Assembly: GCA_902600205.1 (NCBI GenBank) | Contig: CACKIN010000001.1 | Span: 62,001 to 126,000, forward strand | Direction of reading: 5' to 3' | DNA length: 64,000 nucleotides | Source: an uncultured Pelagibacteraceae bacterium | Lineage (GTDB): Bacteria; Pseudomonadota; Alphaproteobacteria; Pelagibacterales; Pelagibacteraceae | Shown: piece by piece, positions 54,939-64,000 of the stretch | Position numbering within the stretch: the first letter of the stretch is position 1 | Layout of the letters: each line of letters opens with the position of its first letter | Notes under the pieces: generated by a model | The model's input: the letters and a program-made list of their open reading frames with translations, nothing else | Databases searched by the model: none | What the model was told of the DNA's origin: nothing | Program-made: the position numbers and the translations under genes

Positions 54939-56372
54939 ATGAATTTAGCAATTTGGGATATAGAATCATCGAGTGCTAGCACTGACTTTGGTAGCATTAT
55001 AGAAATTGGGGGAATACTATTTGACGAGAACTTTAAAGAAAAAGATAGATTTAATCTTCGATGCAGACTTCATGAAACTGAGATTTTTCAAGCTGCAGCT
55101 TTAATAGTTAACAAGACATCAATTAAACAACTTACTCAAACAAATCTAAGTCATTATCAAATGCTTGGGCAGGTTGAAAAAATTTTTAAGAAATGGAGCC
55201 CTGCTATTTTCTTAGGATGGAGTTCACTAAATTTTGATGAGGAGATGATAAGAAAAGAATTTTTCAAAAGTATTAGGTATCCTTATTTGACAAATTCCAC
55301 ACCAAATACAAGACATGATGGAATAAATATTGCAAGAGCTGCATATGCGGTAGATCCAACTGTTTTAGAAACTGAAATTAATGAAAAAAATAACCCAGTT
55401 TTTAAATTAGCATCACTGGCTCAGATGCAAGGAATAGATGCAAGTGATGCACACTCTGCACTTGCTGATGCAGAACTTACTGCAAAAGTGTTGAAAATTG
55501 TAAAAGAAAAACAGGAACACACTTGGGAATCTTTTTTAAGTACTTCAAATAAATCTAATACTGAAACCATTATGAAAAAAGGAGAAGTTGTAACTTTAAA
55601 TGAGTATTATTATGGAAAGTCCAGGCTTCATTTAGTCGTACCGTTACATCCAAAACATTGTATGCATCCTATTTATCAAGGATGGTATTACACAATAGAT
55701 CTTAGAACAGAAATTCAACCATTAATTAATAAATCTATAAATGAATTAAAAACCGAGATGAAAAAAACACCCAAGTTTTTAAGAACGGTTAGATCAAACA
55801 AAGCACCAATAATTATTGATGCAAAATATGGCTTGAATGTTGAACCATATAATAAATTAGATAAAAACGTTATTAAAAAAAGAGCTGAATTTGTTCAAAA
55901 CAATGAACAGTTTTCACAAAATATTTTGACTGCCCTTCGTGAGGTTGCAGAAGAAAAAGAGCAATCAAAATCCCAAGAGGATATATATGCAGAGGAAAGT
56001 ATTTATACAAAATTTACATCGAACAAGGATACCGCTCTGTTTCCAAGTTGGCATGAGGCTCCATGGAAAGAAAAATTAAATTTATTAGATAAGTTTGACG
56101 ATGATAGATTGGTTAGTTTTGGTAAAAAAATCATCTTTCAAGAAGCTCCGGAGATACTTCCAGTCTCTATGTATAAGTCCATAAGGAGAGATATAGCAAA
56201 AAGAATACTGAGTGAAAAAAAAGAAAAATGGTGGACTATTCCAACTTTATATAATGAAATTGATACTTTAAGAGAAAAATATACTAATGAAAACGACAAT
56301 GAAAAATTAACCCTTTTGGATGAGTTTAATAATTATGCAATGTCAATTCAAAAAAAGTATGAAAATGTTTAA
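54939..56372 (+). CDS. sbcB: Exodeoxyribonuclease I (DnaQ-fold)
   Basis: IWDIESSS (DxE), LGWSSLNFDEEMIRKEFF, HDGINIARAAYAVDP, DAHSALADAELTAKVL. Confidence 0.85.
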   Translation: MNLAIWDIESSSASTDFGSIIEIGGILFDENFKEKDRFNLRCRLHETEIFQAAALIVNKTSIKQLTQTNLSHYQMLGQVEKIFKKWSPAIFLGWSSLNFDEEMIRKEFFKSIRYPYLTNSTPNTRHDGINIARAAYAVDPTVLETEINEKNNPVFKLASLAQMQGIDASDAHSALADAELTAKVLKIVKEKQEHTWESFLSTSNKSNTETIMKKGEVVTLNEYYYGKSRLHLVVPLHPKHCMHPIYQGWYYTIDLRTEIQPLINKSINELKTEMKKTPKFLRTVRSNKAPIIIDAKYGLNVEPYNKLDKNVIKKRAEFVQNNEQFSQNILTALREVAEEKEQSKSQEDIYAEESIYTKFTSNKDTALFPSWHEAPWKEKLNLLDKFDDDRLVSFGKKIIFQEAPEILPVSMYKSIRRDIAKRILSEKKEKWWTIPTLYNEIDTLREKYTNENDNEKLTLLDEFNNYAMSIQKKYENV

Positions 56373-56439
56373 TGTATAAATATAAATTAATCTCAATTTT
56401 ACCTATTGAATATATACAAAATTAATCTATATCCTTCTC

Positions 56440-56760
56440 ATGGCTACAATAAATGTAACTGATGAAAACTTTGACGAAAAAGTTTTAAAAAGTGATAAAC
56501 CAGTTCTTGTAGATTTTTGGGCAGAATGGTGTGGACCTTGTAAAATGGTGGGACCCATTTTAGAGGAAATATCAAATGAAATGGCTGGGGAAGTTGTAGT
56601 TGCAAAACACGATATAGATTCTCAACCTAACGTTCCAACTCGATATTCGATAAGAGGAATTCCTACTATGCTATTATTTTCAGGTGGAGAGTTAAAAGCT
56701 ACTAAAGTTGGCGCTACACCTAAAAGCGATATAGTTTCTTTTATTAAGGAAAATATCTAA
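56440..56760 (+). CDS. trxA: Thioredoxin
   Basis: VDFWAEWCGPCKMVGPILEEI. Confidence 0.97.
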   Translation: MATINVTDENFDEKVLKSDKPVLVDFWAEWCGPCKMVGPILEEISNEMAGEVVVAKHDIDSQPNVPTRYSIRGIPTMLLFSGGELKATKVGATPKSDIVSFIKENI

Positions 56761-58022
56761 TTTAATTTTAAAATTTCTCCTACAAGATAAAGTGAGCCTA
56801 TACAAACAATTATTGTATTTTCGTTTTTTGATAACGATTTTATAGCACTTTCAATACTTTGTGATCTTTTAATATTTAAATTTAAATCATTTAATTTACT
56901 TTCCAAATCTTCTTTTGATATTGCACCATCCTGATTAGGAATATCAATCAAAGTTATAGAATTAACTATATTTCTGAAAGATTTTATAAATTCTATATGT
57001 TCCTTATCTTTCATCATTCCAACTATTAGATTTACCTCTTGATTTTGGTTTTTTATCCAATTAGCAATAGATAAACTTGCACTTATATTATGACCACCAT
57101 CAACAATTAATCTATTGTTGCCTGCAATCGTTTTTAACTTACCACTTTTGATTTCTTCCAATCTTCCTTTGAGTGAAATATTTTGAATACCATTAATTAT
57201 TTCATTATCTTTTATATTAAATATTTTTCGTGATGCAGCAATCGTGGTGCTTATATTATAAAGTTGATGATTTCCAAGAATATTTGGTTCAGGTAACACC
57301 ATTTCACCTAAATAATCTTGATATTGAATAAAACCATTTTCAGAATTTGTAATATTAAAATCTTTTCCAAAAAAATATTTATTAGAAGTATTTTTTTCTA
57401 ATGACCTTTCAATCTTATATCTTACTTTATCGTTGACTTGTTTATTAACAAATATATTTGAATTTAAAAGTTTATTTGTTTTTTCATAAATTACTCCTTC
57501 AATTGATTTATTTTCTAGCCATTGGAAGTGATCGTTATGAATGACACCAATCAGAGTCATTAAATTTTCCCTGAATACATTTGTACTGTCAAATTGATGA
57601 AATAGTCCTGCTTCTATGATATTAATATTGTCTTTGAAATTTTCAGCATATTTTATGAATGTGCAAGTTAAAATTTCAAATAATGTTGCGTTGTCGTCTC
57701 CTAAAATTCTTTCAGTATCTTCTAACAAATCGATTAAATTTTCCTCATCAATTTCCTTGTCATTAAATATATATCTTTCTGTATAAGAGAGAAGGTGTGG
57801 AGAGGTGTAAAGATTACATTTGTATCCAGCTTGGTTTAGAATTGACTTTAGACTATAGCACATACTTGCTTTGGCATTAGTACCTACAACAGTAACAATA
57901 TTTTTTAATTTAGATTGAGGGTTGCCAAGTTTTTTTAAAAGATTGAAAGTTCTCTCTAAAGATAAATCAAGTTTTTTCTTATGATGCTTCTCGAGTTTGG
58001 ATATTATTTTCTGAAGTTTCAT
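56757..58022 (-). CDS. folC: Bifunctional folylpolyglutamate/dihydrofolate synthase
   Basis: LSLERTFNLLKKLGNPQSKLKNIVTVVGTNAKAS, YTSPHLLSYTERY, VDGGHN; between accD and trxA. Confidence 0.9.
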   Translation of the reverse strand: MKLQKIISKLEKHHKKKLDLSLERTFNLLKKLGNPQSKLKNIVTVVGTNAKASMCYSLKSILNQAGYKCNLYTSPHLLSYTERYIFNDKEIDEENLIDLLEDTERILGDDNATLFEILTCTFIKYAENFKDNINIIEAGLFHQFDSTNVFRENLMTLIGVIHNDHFQWLENKSIEGVIYEKTNKLLNSNIFVNKQVNDKVRYKIERSLEKNTSNKYFFGKDFNITNSENGFIQYQDYLGEMVLPEPNILGNHQLYNISTTIAASRKIFNIKDNEIINGIQNISLKGRLEEIKSGKLKTIAGNNRLIVDGGHNISASLSIANWIKNQNQEVNLIVGMMKDKEHIEFIKSFRNIVNSITLIDIPNQDGAISKEDLESKLNDLNLNIKRSQSIESAIKSLSKNENTIIVCIGSLYLVGEILKLN

Positions 58023-58908
58023 CTAAATTTTCTAAATGTATATCAGAATTTTTTCTTAGTAATATGGAAAGTAGTTTACCCACTTCATCTTGAATATCTT
58101 TTCTTTGCACAACTCTGTCAACAAATCCATGTTTTTCAACAAATTCAGCTGTTTGAAAATCTGATGGCAGCTCCTCTTTAACGGTAGATTCTATTACACG
58201 ACGACCAGCAAAAATTATATTTGCTCCCGGTTCCGCAAAATGTATGTCACCTAACATTGCAAAAGAAGCTGTAATTCCACCTGCTGTTGGATCAGTGAAA
58301 CAGACGATATAAGGTAAATTATTATTTTTAAGTTCGTTTATTGCAAGTGTCGTTCTAGTCATATTCGCTAGTGCTATAGGTGACTCAAACATTCTTTGAC
58401 CGCCGCCACAAGGAAAGAACAGATAAGGGGTTTGATTATCAATCGCGTGCTGTACACCATAAATTATTGCCTCGCCTTCTGCAGCACCAACTGATCCTCC
58501 AATAAAATCAAAATTAATTGCACCTGCAGTAACTTCAATTCCATTAATTTTTCCCTTTGCAATCATTACCGCACAATTTTGATTTGTTTTCTTTCTAGCT
58601 ATTTTAAGTCTTTCTTTATAAGACTTTGTATCAACCCAATTCAATGGATCTTCGGTAGGTATTGGAGTCTCTAATATTTGATAAGAATTTTTTCCAAATA
58701 TTATATCAAATCTTTGTCTACAACTTATTCTATGATGCTTCCCACAAAGATTACAAACCCACAAATTATTTTCTAAATCTTTCTTTAAAATTGGTCCTTT
58801 ACAACAGCTTGTCCAATCTGAGTTTGCTATATCCTCTTTCGAAGGTCTTTTTCGAAGTACCTTCTTTATCTTTTCACCAAATTTTATAGCTTTTGTTAAC
58901 CAATTCAT
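57979..58908 (-). CDS. accD: Acetyl-CoA carboxylase carboxyltransferase subunit beta
   Basis: Zn-ribbon-like N-terminus, PYLFFPCGGGQRMFESPIALANMTRTT, DPTAGGITASFAMLGDI. Confidence 0.96.
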   Translation of the reverse strand: MNWLTKAIKFGEKIKKVLRKRPSKEDIANSDWTSCCKGPILKKDLENNLWVCNLCGKHHRISCRQRFDIIFGKNSYQILETPIPTEDPLNWVDTKSYKERLKIARKKTNQNCAVMIAKGKINGIEVTAGAINFDFIGGSVGAAEGEAIIYGVQHAIDNQTPYLFFPCGGGQRMFESPIALANMTRTTLAINELKNNNLPYIVCFTDPTAGGITASFAMLGDIHFAEPGANIIFAGRRVIESTVKEELPSDFQTAEFVEKHGFVDRVVQRKDIQDEVGKLLSILLRKNSDIHLENLDETSENNIQTREAS

Positions 58909-59705
58909 GATATTTTTTTTCTTAGCTTACTGACCATCTTACTTACATTTATGACAGGATTTTGTCTATTGTTTAAACTCCTCGTAATTTCTTTACAAAT
59001 TTGACTTCCAACCACAAGTCCATCGGTATTTTTAAACTTTGATATTGTTTTTTCAGTTATTCCAAAACCAATAACACAATTTTTGTTTGGATTTATTTTT
59101 TTAATTTTATTGTAATTAGCCAATATTTTGTTTGGAGAAACTTTTAGCTTTCCTCCGGTTGTAGACAGCATACTGATATAGTAAATCATATCATGAGAGT
59201 CTTTTGTGATACTTTTTAGTCTTTCATTCGATGTTGTAGGAGATAATAACTGAATAAAATTAATTGAATTTTTTTTACATTTCTTTGAAAAAATTTTGTT
59301 TTCTGGCCATGGTAAATCTACAACAATTAAACCATTAACCCCTGATTTTTTACATTTTTTTAAAAAATTATTTTCACCATATTGGAAAATCATGTTGTAG
59401 TAACCCATAAGTATTATTGGCTTAGAATTTTTGCTAGTTTTAAAATCTTTAACGATTTTAAATATATCATTCATTTTAATACCATTTTTGATTGCTCTAT
59501 ACGAACTTGTTTGTATTTGTCCGCCGTCAGCAACTGGTGTATTATGAGGTACACCAACTTCTAAAATATCTGCATAATTTGAAATTGCTTTTAAGATTTC
59601 TAAAGATTGTTTCTTTGAGCTATCACCAGCTACAGTATAAGTAAGCAACGCCGGTCTTTTCTCATTTTTTGCTTTTTTAAATGCAAGGCTAATTGGATTT
59701 AACAT
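58905..59705 (-). CDS. trpA: Tryptophan synthase alpha subunit
   Basis: ILEVGVPHNTPVADGGQIQTSSYRAIKNG, VIGFGITEK. Confidence 0.96.
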   Translation of the reverse strand: MLNPISLAFKKAKNEKRPALLTYTVAGDSSKKQSLEILKAISNYADILEVGVPHNTPVADGGQIQTSSYRAIKNGIKMNDIFKIVKDFKTSKNSKPIILMGYYNMIFQYGENNFLKKCKKSGVNGLIVVDLPWPENKIFSKKCKKNSINFIQLLSPTTSNERLKSITKDSHDMIYYISMLSTTGGKLKVSPNKILANYNKIKKINPNKNCVIGFGITEKTISKFKNTDGLVVGSQICKEITRSLNNRQNPVINVSKMVSKLRKKIS

Positions 59706-60933
59706 ACTTCTTTCCCAATTTTTTTTCTAAAATACCTCTATCTTTATATGCATCTCCGCAACTATTAATAATTACAATCGTATTTTTGCTAAATTTTTTT
59801 GCTTCTTTGATGGCAACTGAGAATGCATGGCTCGGTTCGAGAGATGGTCTTAAATTTTCATATTTTGTAACTATTTGATAGGCCTTTAATGCCTCTTCGT
59901 CACTAGCCGCTGTATACCTTGCGCGCTTTGTATCTTTTAAAAAACAATGAAGTGGTGAAATTCCAGGATAATCAAGACCAGCAGAAATTGACTCGGTCTC
60001 TTCAATCTGACCATCGCTATCCTGATTTACATATTGAGCAGCACCATGAAGTATACCTATTTTGGAACCATAAGTTAAAGGAGCTGCATGTCTTTTACTT
60101 TTAGCTGGTCCACCTGCTTCAACCCCAATAAACTCAACTTGCTTTTTATCATAATCCATAAATTCATTCCAAAACCCAAAACTAGAGGAACCTCCTCCAA
60201 CACAATTATATAATTTAATTTTTTTAGGGACTTCACCAAATTCATTTATTAATTGAACCTTAAGCTCTCTAGATATTTGACTTGTACTCCATCCACATAT
60301 ACGCACAAAAATTGCAGGACCAACTGTACTACCAACACACATTGCAGTTGTATCACAATTTGCAACCCAAAATCTCATACACTCAGAAACAGCATCCACA
60401 AGTGTTTGACTTCCTGAATATACAGGAATTACATCTGCACCATTTTTCTTCATTGCTTTAACATTTGGTTGTTGTCTTTTAATATCCTTTGCTCCCATGA
60501 AAATTTTGCATTTAAGACCAAATTTCTTAGCAGCCATGCTTAACATCTTACCAGCGTACCCAGCACCGGTGTCTCCAATTATCACTTTTTTTCCTGACCT
60601 TTTTGCTAATAAACAATGTACAGTTGCATTATATATTTTGTGAGCTCCACCGTTAGCATCAGAAACAACCTTTGACCAAATCTGTGCTCCTCCAACATGT
60701 TTTGTTAAATTATTTAACTTAATAAATCTTGTTGGTGTTCCAATCCAATTTTTGAAATATTTATCTCTTTCTCTTATAAAGTTTTTGTCATTTTTTAATT
60801 TATTGAATTGTATTTCCAGATCTTCTATAGGTTTTTTAAGGGTCTCTGGAACAAAATTTCCTCCAAATTTACCACCCCAGAAACCGAGTTTGTCTCCTTG
60901 ATCTATAACTGGAATTCCTTTTCTAAGTTTCAT
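59689..60933 (-). CDS. trpB: Tryptophan synthase beta subunit
   Basis: GGAQIWSKVVSDANGGAHKIYNATVHCLLAKRSGKKVIIGDTGAGYAGKM; CVGGGSSSFGFW. Confidence 0.9.
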   Translation of the reverse strand: MKLRKGIPVIDQGDKLGFWGGKFGGNFVPETLKKPIEDLEIQFNKLKNDKNFIRERDKYFKNWIGTPTRFIKLNNLTKHVGGAQIWSKVVSDANGGAHKIYNATVHCLLAKRSGKKVIIGDTGAGYAGKMLSMAAKKFGLKCKIFMGAKDIKRQQPNVKAMKKNGADVIPVYSGSQTLVDAVSECMRFWVANCDTTAMCVGSTVGPAIFVRICGWSTSQISRELKVQLINEFGEVPKKIKLYNCVGGGSSSFGFWNEFMDYDKKQVEFIGVEAGGPAKSKRHAAPLTYGSKIGILHGAAQYVNQDSDGQIEETESISAGLDYPGISPLHCFLKDTKRARYTAASDEEALKAYQIVTKYENLRPSLEPSHAFSVAIKEAKKFSKNTIVIINSCGDAYKDRGILEKKLGKKYVKSN

Positions 60934-61543
60934 AAAATTGTTAAGTTTAGTAGTTTATTGATTTTTTTAATATCTTTCTTACCTTCTTCATTCTCTAATG
61001 AACCACTTAAGTCAATAAAAAAATCTTTATTTTTAAAATTAGGAATATCATCTATTTTTATATTTCCAGCAATCATTTTATTTATAGAATTTGGTAATGA
61101 ATTTAATAAGTCGTGGTCAAAGCCTAATGATTTTTCATAACCCTTTCCGTCAAAAAGAAATATATCTGAAATACCAGTATAATTTTTGTATTTTTCAACA
61201 TCAATTTCATTAGCAATTGTAAAAGTTGAAATAATCTTAATATTGTATTTTTCTTTGATATTTTTAGTCCTTTCAGGACTTACATCATATAATTGATAAT
61301 AATCAAAATTTAGATCTTTAATTTTCTCTAATTCTTTATCGCTTGGATTAACAAGCACAGACACAAAGCTTGTATTTTTTCTATTAGTATATAACAATTT
61401 TCTTAAATTTTCATGATCAACATATCTTTTACTTTTTTATAATTGGAAATGAAACCAACAAATTTTGGAGGATATTTGTGATTCAAAATAAAATTTAAAG
61501 TGACAAGATCAGAGACCCCACAGATTTTTATGCCTTTGATCAT
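60930..61543 (-). pseudogene. trpF: Phosphoribosylanthranilate isomerase, interrupted by a 1-nt frameshift (or sequencing error)
   Basis: N-terminal frame from 61543 MIKGIKICGVSDLVTLNFILNHKYPPKFVGFISNYKK then stop at 61403; the other frame continues SKRYVDHENLRKLLYTNRKNTSFVSVLVNPSDKE... to 60930. Total 614 nt; one extra A in the A6 run (61433-61438) restores a 204-codon gene. Confidence 0.88.
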
Positions 61544-62214
61544 CAATTTAAATGATGAATTAGTTTTTTTAGATTATTTGTAATATTTCCCTTTGTAATT
61601 GGCCTTCCAATTACCAACCAATCTGCGCCTTTTTTAAATGCTTCTTTTGGTGTAAGTATTCTTTTTTGATCGTCATGTGTAGATTTAAATCTTATACCAG
61701 GAGTTATAATTTCTTTTTTAAAAAATTTTTTAACTGTATTTACTTCCTGAGCGCTACATACAATAGCATCTAATTTAGCTCTTTGAGCTAATCTAGCTTG
61801 TTGTGCTACAATACTTTTTGTTTTTTTATTAAATCCAATTTCTTTTAATGATTTATTATCAAGCGAGGTTAATACTGTCACTCCTACTAATTTCGTTTTA
61901 CCACAAACTTTTTTTGCTGCCTTTAATGCTTCAATACCTGAATTTATATGTATTGTTAAATAATTAAATTTTAAATCGTTTACAGCTTTGATTGTAGACA
62001 TACACGTATTAGGTATATCTGATAACTTATAATCTCCGAAGGTAATTTTATTTTTTAATTTTGATATAAATTTTCTTCCTCCTTTTGAGTTTAAAAATTC
62101 TAAACCAAATTTATAGCCAATATGTAGTTTTGAGTTTTGTGATATTGATATTATTTCTTTAATCTTCTTTATACTTTTACTGTCACAAGCGATAAATATT
62201 TTATTTTTTTTCAT
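61543..62214 (-). CDS. pyrF: Orotidine-5'-phosphate decarboxylase
   Basis: TFGDYKLSDIPNTCMSTIKAV, ITPGIRF, ADWLVIGRPITK; TGATG overlap with trpF. Confidence 0.93.
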   Translation of the reverse strand: MKKNKIFIACDSKSIKKIKEIISISQNSKLHIGYKFGLEFLNSKGGRKFISKLKNKITFGDYKLSDIPNTCMSTIKAVNDLKFNYLTIHINSGIEALKAAKKVCGKTKLVGVTVLTSLDNKSLKEIGFNKKTKSIVAQQARLAQRAKLDAIVCSAQEVNTVKKFFKKEIITPGIRFKSTHDDQKRILTPKEAFKKGADWLVIGRPITKGNITNNLKKLIHHLN

Positions 62215-62491
62215 TAACTTTTCTTGCCCACTCTTTAGACATTTTAAATAATATTGCTTTCTTTTCTGGTGTACTTATTTTTTCATTAGTTTTTGGATTT
62301 CTTGAAATTCGAGCTTTTTGAACCCTTGGTTCAATTGTAAATATATCTCTTAGCTCTACTCTTTCGCTTCTTTTTAGCGCTTCTTGCATCTCATAAATCG
62401 TTATATCAAATAATTTAATCAAATCTTTTTTCAGAAAATTTGGATAATTTTTCGCTAATTCTTTTATTAAGTCTGACTTTACGAATGACAA
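62201..62491 (-). CDS. ihfB: Integration host factor subunit beta / HU-family DNA-binding protein
   Basis: LIKLFDITIYEMQEALKRSERVELRDIFTIEPRVQKARISRNPKTNEKI; next to rpsA. Confidence 0.88.
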   Translation of the reverse strand: MSFVKSDLIKELAKNYPNFLKKDLIKLFDITIYEMQEALKRSERVELRDIFTIEPRVQKARISRNPKTNEKISTPEKKAILFKMSKEWARKVNEKK

Positions 62492-62494
62492 TTT

Positions 62495-64000
62495 TTATTC
62501 TGAGTCCTTTTTATTTTTTTTATCATCTAATTGTTCAGAAAGCGATGAAAAGGGAAGATTTTTTCCACTTAAAGGACTCGAATGTTCTTTAATTGCTTTA
62601 GCGTTCATTATTTCCTCAAGCAATTTGATACTTAAGGATATCTTTCTTTTTTCGAAATTTAAATCAGCTATTGCTGCGTCAATCCTTTCACCTCCAACAA
62701 AACGTGAAGGCCTTGCATCAGATGCGCTCATTGCTATCTGTGATTTTTTTATCAATGTTTCAATTTCACATCCCTCTGGTTTGACTAGTAATCCTTTATT
62801 ATCTGATGAAATTACTTTAACTGTGATGGCATCATTTACTTTTTTGTCTTTAAACCAGTCAAAAGGATCTTTTTGCAGTTGCTTTAAACCCACTCGTACT
62901 TTTTGTTCTGATTTCTTGATTTCTAATACTCTAACTTTTAACTTATCACCCTTTTTATATTTTTTTAATTCCTCTTCTGGATCTCCAGTAAACGAAAGGT
63001 CATTTGAGTGTAAAAAACCGTCAATATCAAAGTCAGCTAATTTTAAATATATAGCGTATTCATTAGAGTTGCTTACTACCCCATCAATATCTGATCCTAC
63101 TGGGAAGCTATTTTCTAGTTTTGAGTAAGGATTTTCTTTTGTCAACCTATGTGATATTGCCACCCTTCTTTTTTCCTTATCAATTTCTGTAATAACACAA
63201 TCTATCTGGTCACCAACGTTAAAAATTTTTTTTGGTGATATATTTTTTTTAGTCCAACTTATCTCACTACTATGCAGGAGTGTGCTTAAACCAGCTTCTA
63301 ATTCGCAAAAACAACCATAATCTGTAATTTTTACTACTTTAACTTTGTACTGACTTCCAATTTGATAATTTGAAATATGTTCAAATGGATCAGGAGATAG
63401 CTGTTTTATTGAGCAGCCAACTTGCAATTTATCCATATCAATTGAAATTACTTTTAGATCATGTTTTTCACCTATATTAAATATTTCGTCGGGATGGTTA
63501 ACTCTACTGTAGCTAATTTCTTGTAAGTGACACAACGTATCTATTGTTCCCTCAGGTGTAGTGACTTCAAAAAAACAGCCAAATGATGAATATCCTTTAA
63601 CGACTGCATCTTTAATTATATCTCCAACTTTGAACTTTTCTATTATTTTTACTTTATCTTCTTTTTTATTTGATGAAACTACTTGTCTTCTAGATACTAC
63701 GCTATTTCCTCTAACCATATCAAGTTTTATCAAAGCAAATTTTTGTTCAACTCCAATTAAATGGTCAATATTTTTAATTGGTTTATCTGATATTTGTGAT
63801 CCTGGACAAAACATTAATGAACCTGTTTCAATATGTTCAACTATTACACCGCCTTTAGTTTTCTGAGTAATTTTTCCATTTATAAGTTCATTATTTTCAT
63901 AACATTTGACTAATTTGTTCCAACCTTTTATTTTTTGAGCTTTTTGCGCAGAAACTATTACATCACCATTTTTATCCTCAATTTTTTCAAGTAACACTGA
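62495..64000 (-). CDS. rpsA: 30S ribosomal protein S1 (5' end outside window)
   Basis: Multiple S1 repeats (VGDQIDCVITEIDKEKRRVAISHRLTKENPYSKLENSFPVGSDIDGVV); frame remains open to the window edge. Confidence 0.95.
   Translation of the reverse strand, partial: SVLLEKIEDKNGDVIVSAQKAQKIKGWNKLVKCYENNELINGKITQKTKGGVIVEHIETGSLMFCPGSQISDKPIKNIDHLIGVEQKFALIKLDMVRGNSVVSRRQVVSSNKKEDKVKIIEKFKVGDIIKDAVVKGYSSFGCFFEVTTPEGTIDTLCHLQEISYSRVNHPDEIFNIGEKHDLKVISIDMDKLQVGCSIKQLSPDPFEHISNYQIGSQYKVKVVKITDYGCFCELEAGLSTLLHSSEISWTKKNISPKKIFNVGDQIDCVITEIDKEKRRVAISHRLTKENPYSKLENSFPVGSDIDGVVSNSNEYAIYLKLADFDIDGFLHSNDLSFTGDPEEELKKYKKGDKLKVRVLEIKKSEQKVRVGLKQLQKDPFDWFKDKKVNDAITVKVISSDNKGLLVKPEGCEIETLIKKSQIAMSASDARPSRFVGGERIDAAIADLNFEKRKISLSIKLLEEIMNAKAIKEHSSPLSGKNLPFSSLSEQLDDKKNKKDSE

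Noticed and set aside
61403-61543. Programmed ribosomal frameshift as explanation for split trpF
   Set aside because: No convincing slippery heptamer plus downstream pseudoknot, and TrpF is not a known PRF gene; homopolymer indel (error or mutation) is simpler, so PRF is kept only as a remote possibility.
62625-63128. 167-aa plus-strand ORF inside rpsA (and 63561-63866)
   Set aside because: Antisense shadow of the S1 coding sequence; no recognisable domain, and rpsA on the minus strand is unambiguous.

Overview
This window is AT-rich and densely packed and looks like a SAR11 / Pelagibacterales-type alphaproteobacterial chromosome. That placement is inferred from protein similarity, gene order and coding density; no database search was possible. 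It is mostly housekeeping DNA: gltBD, thrS-infC-rpmI-rplT-pheS-pheT-lepA, gyrB, a regB-like kinase, cobST with a J-domain gene, bolA, aroBK, def-fmt-truA, dapDE, argB, yidC-yidD-rnpA-rpmH, dcd-murA-hisD-infA, hisS-hisZ-hisG, trxA, and folC-accD-trpA-trpB-trpF-pyrF-ihfB-rpsA. There are four tRNAs (Ser-GGA, Thr-GGT, Phe-GAA, His-GTG) and one small surface-polysaccharide / quinoprotein island (18.9-24.0 kb). I saw no CRISPR array, transposon or prophage. The observations most worth a second look are: (1) a tRNA-His with no encoded G-1, with G1:U72 and A73, lying 4 nt upstream of its own divergent-type hisS, so the acceptor stem overlaps the only Shine-Dalgarno-like sequence of hisS; (2) an rmuC / MGME1-like PD-(D/E)XK nuclease / exonuclease I cluster, where the middle gene resembles mitochondrial MGME1; (3) a 1-nt frameshift in an A6 run that splits trpF; (4) a SET-domain methyltransferase beside an HDAC-family deacetylase at the end of the dap operon; (5) cobS/cobT/J-domain genes with no visible cobalamin pathway; (6) a hairpin-rich ~230 nt spacer after cspA; (7) overlapping stop codons at all six convergent protein-coding junctions; (8) all four tRNAs within 3-5 nt of a CDS boundary.
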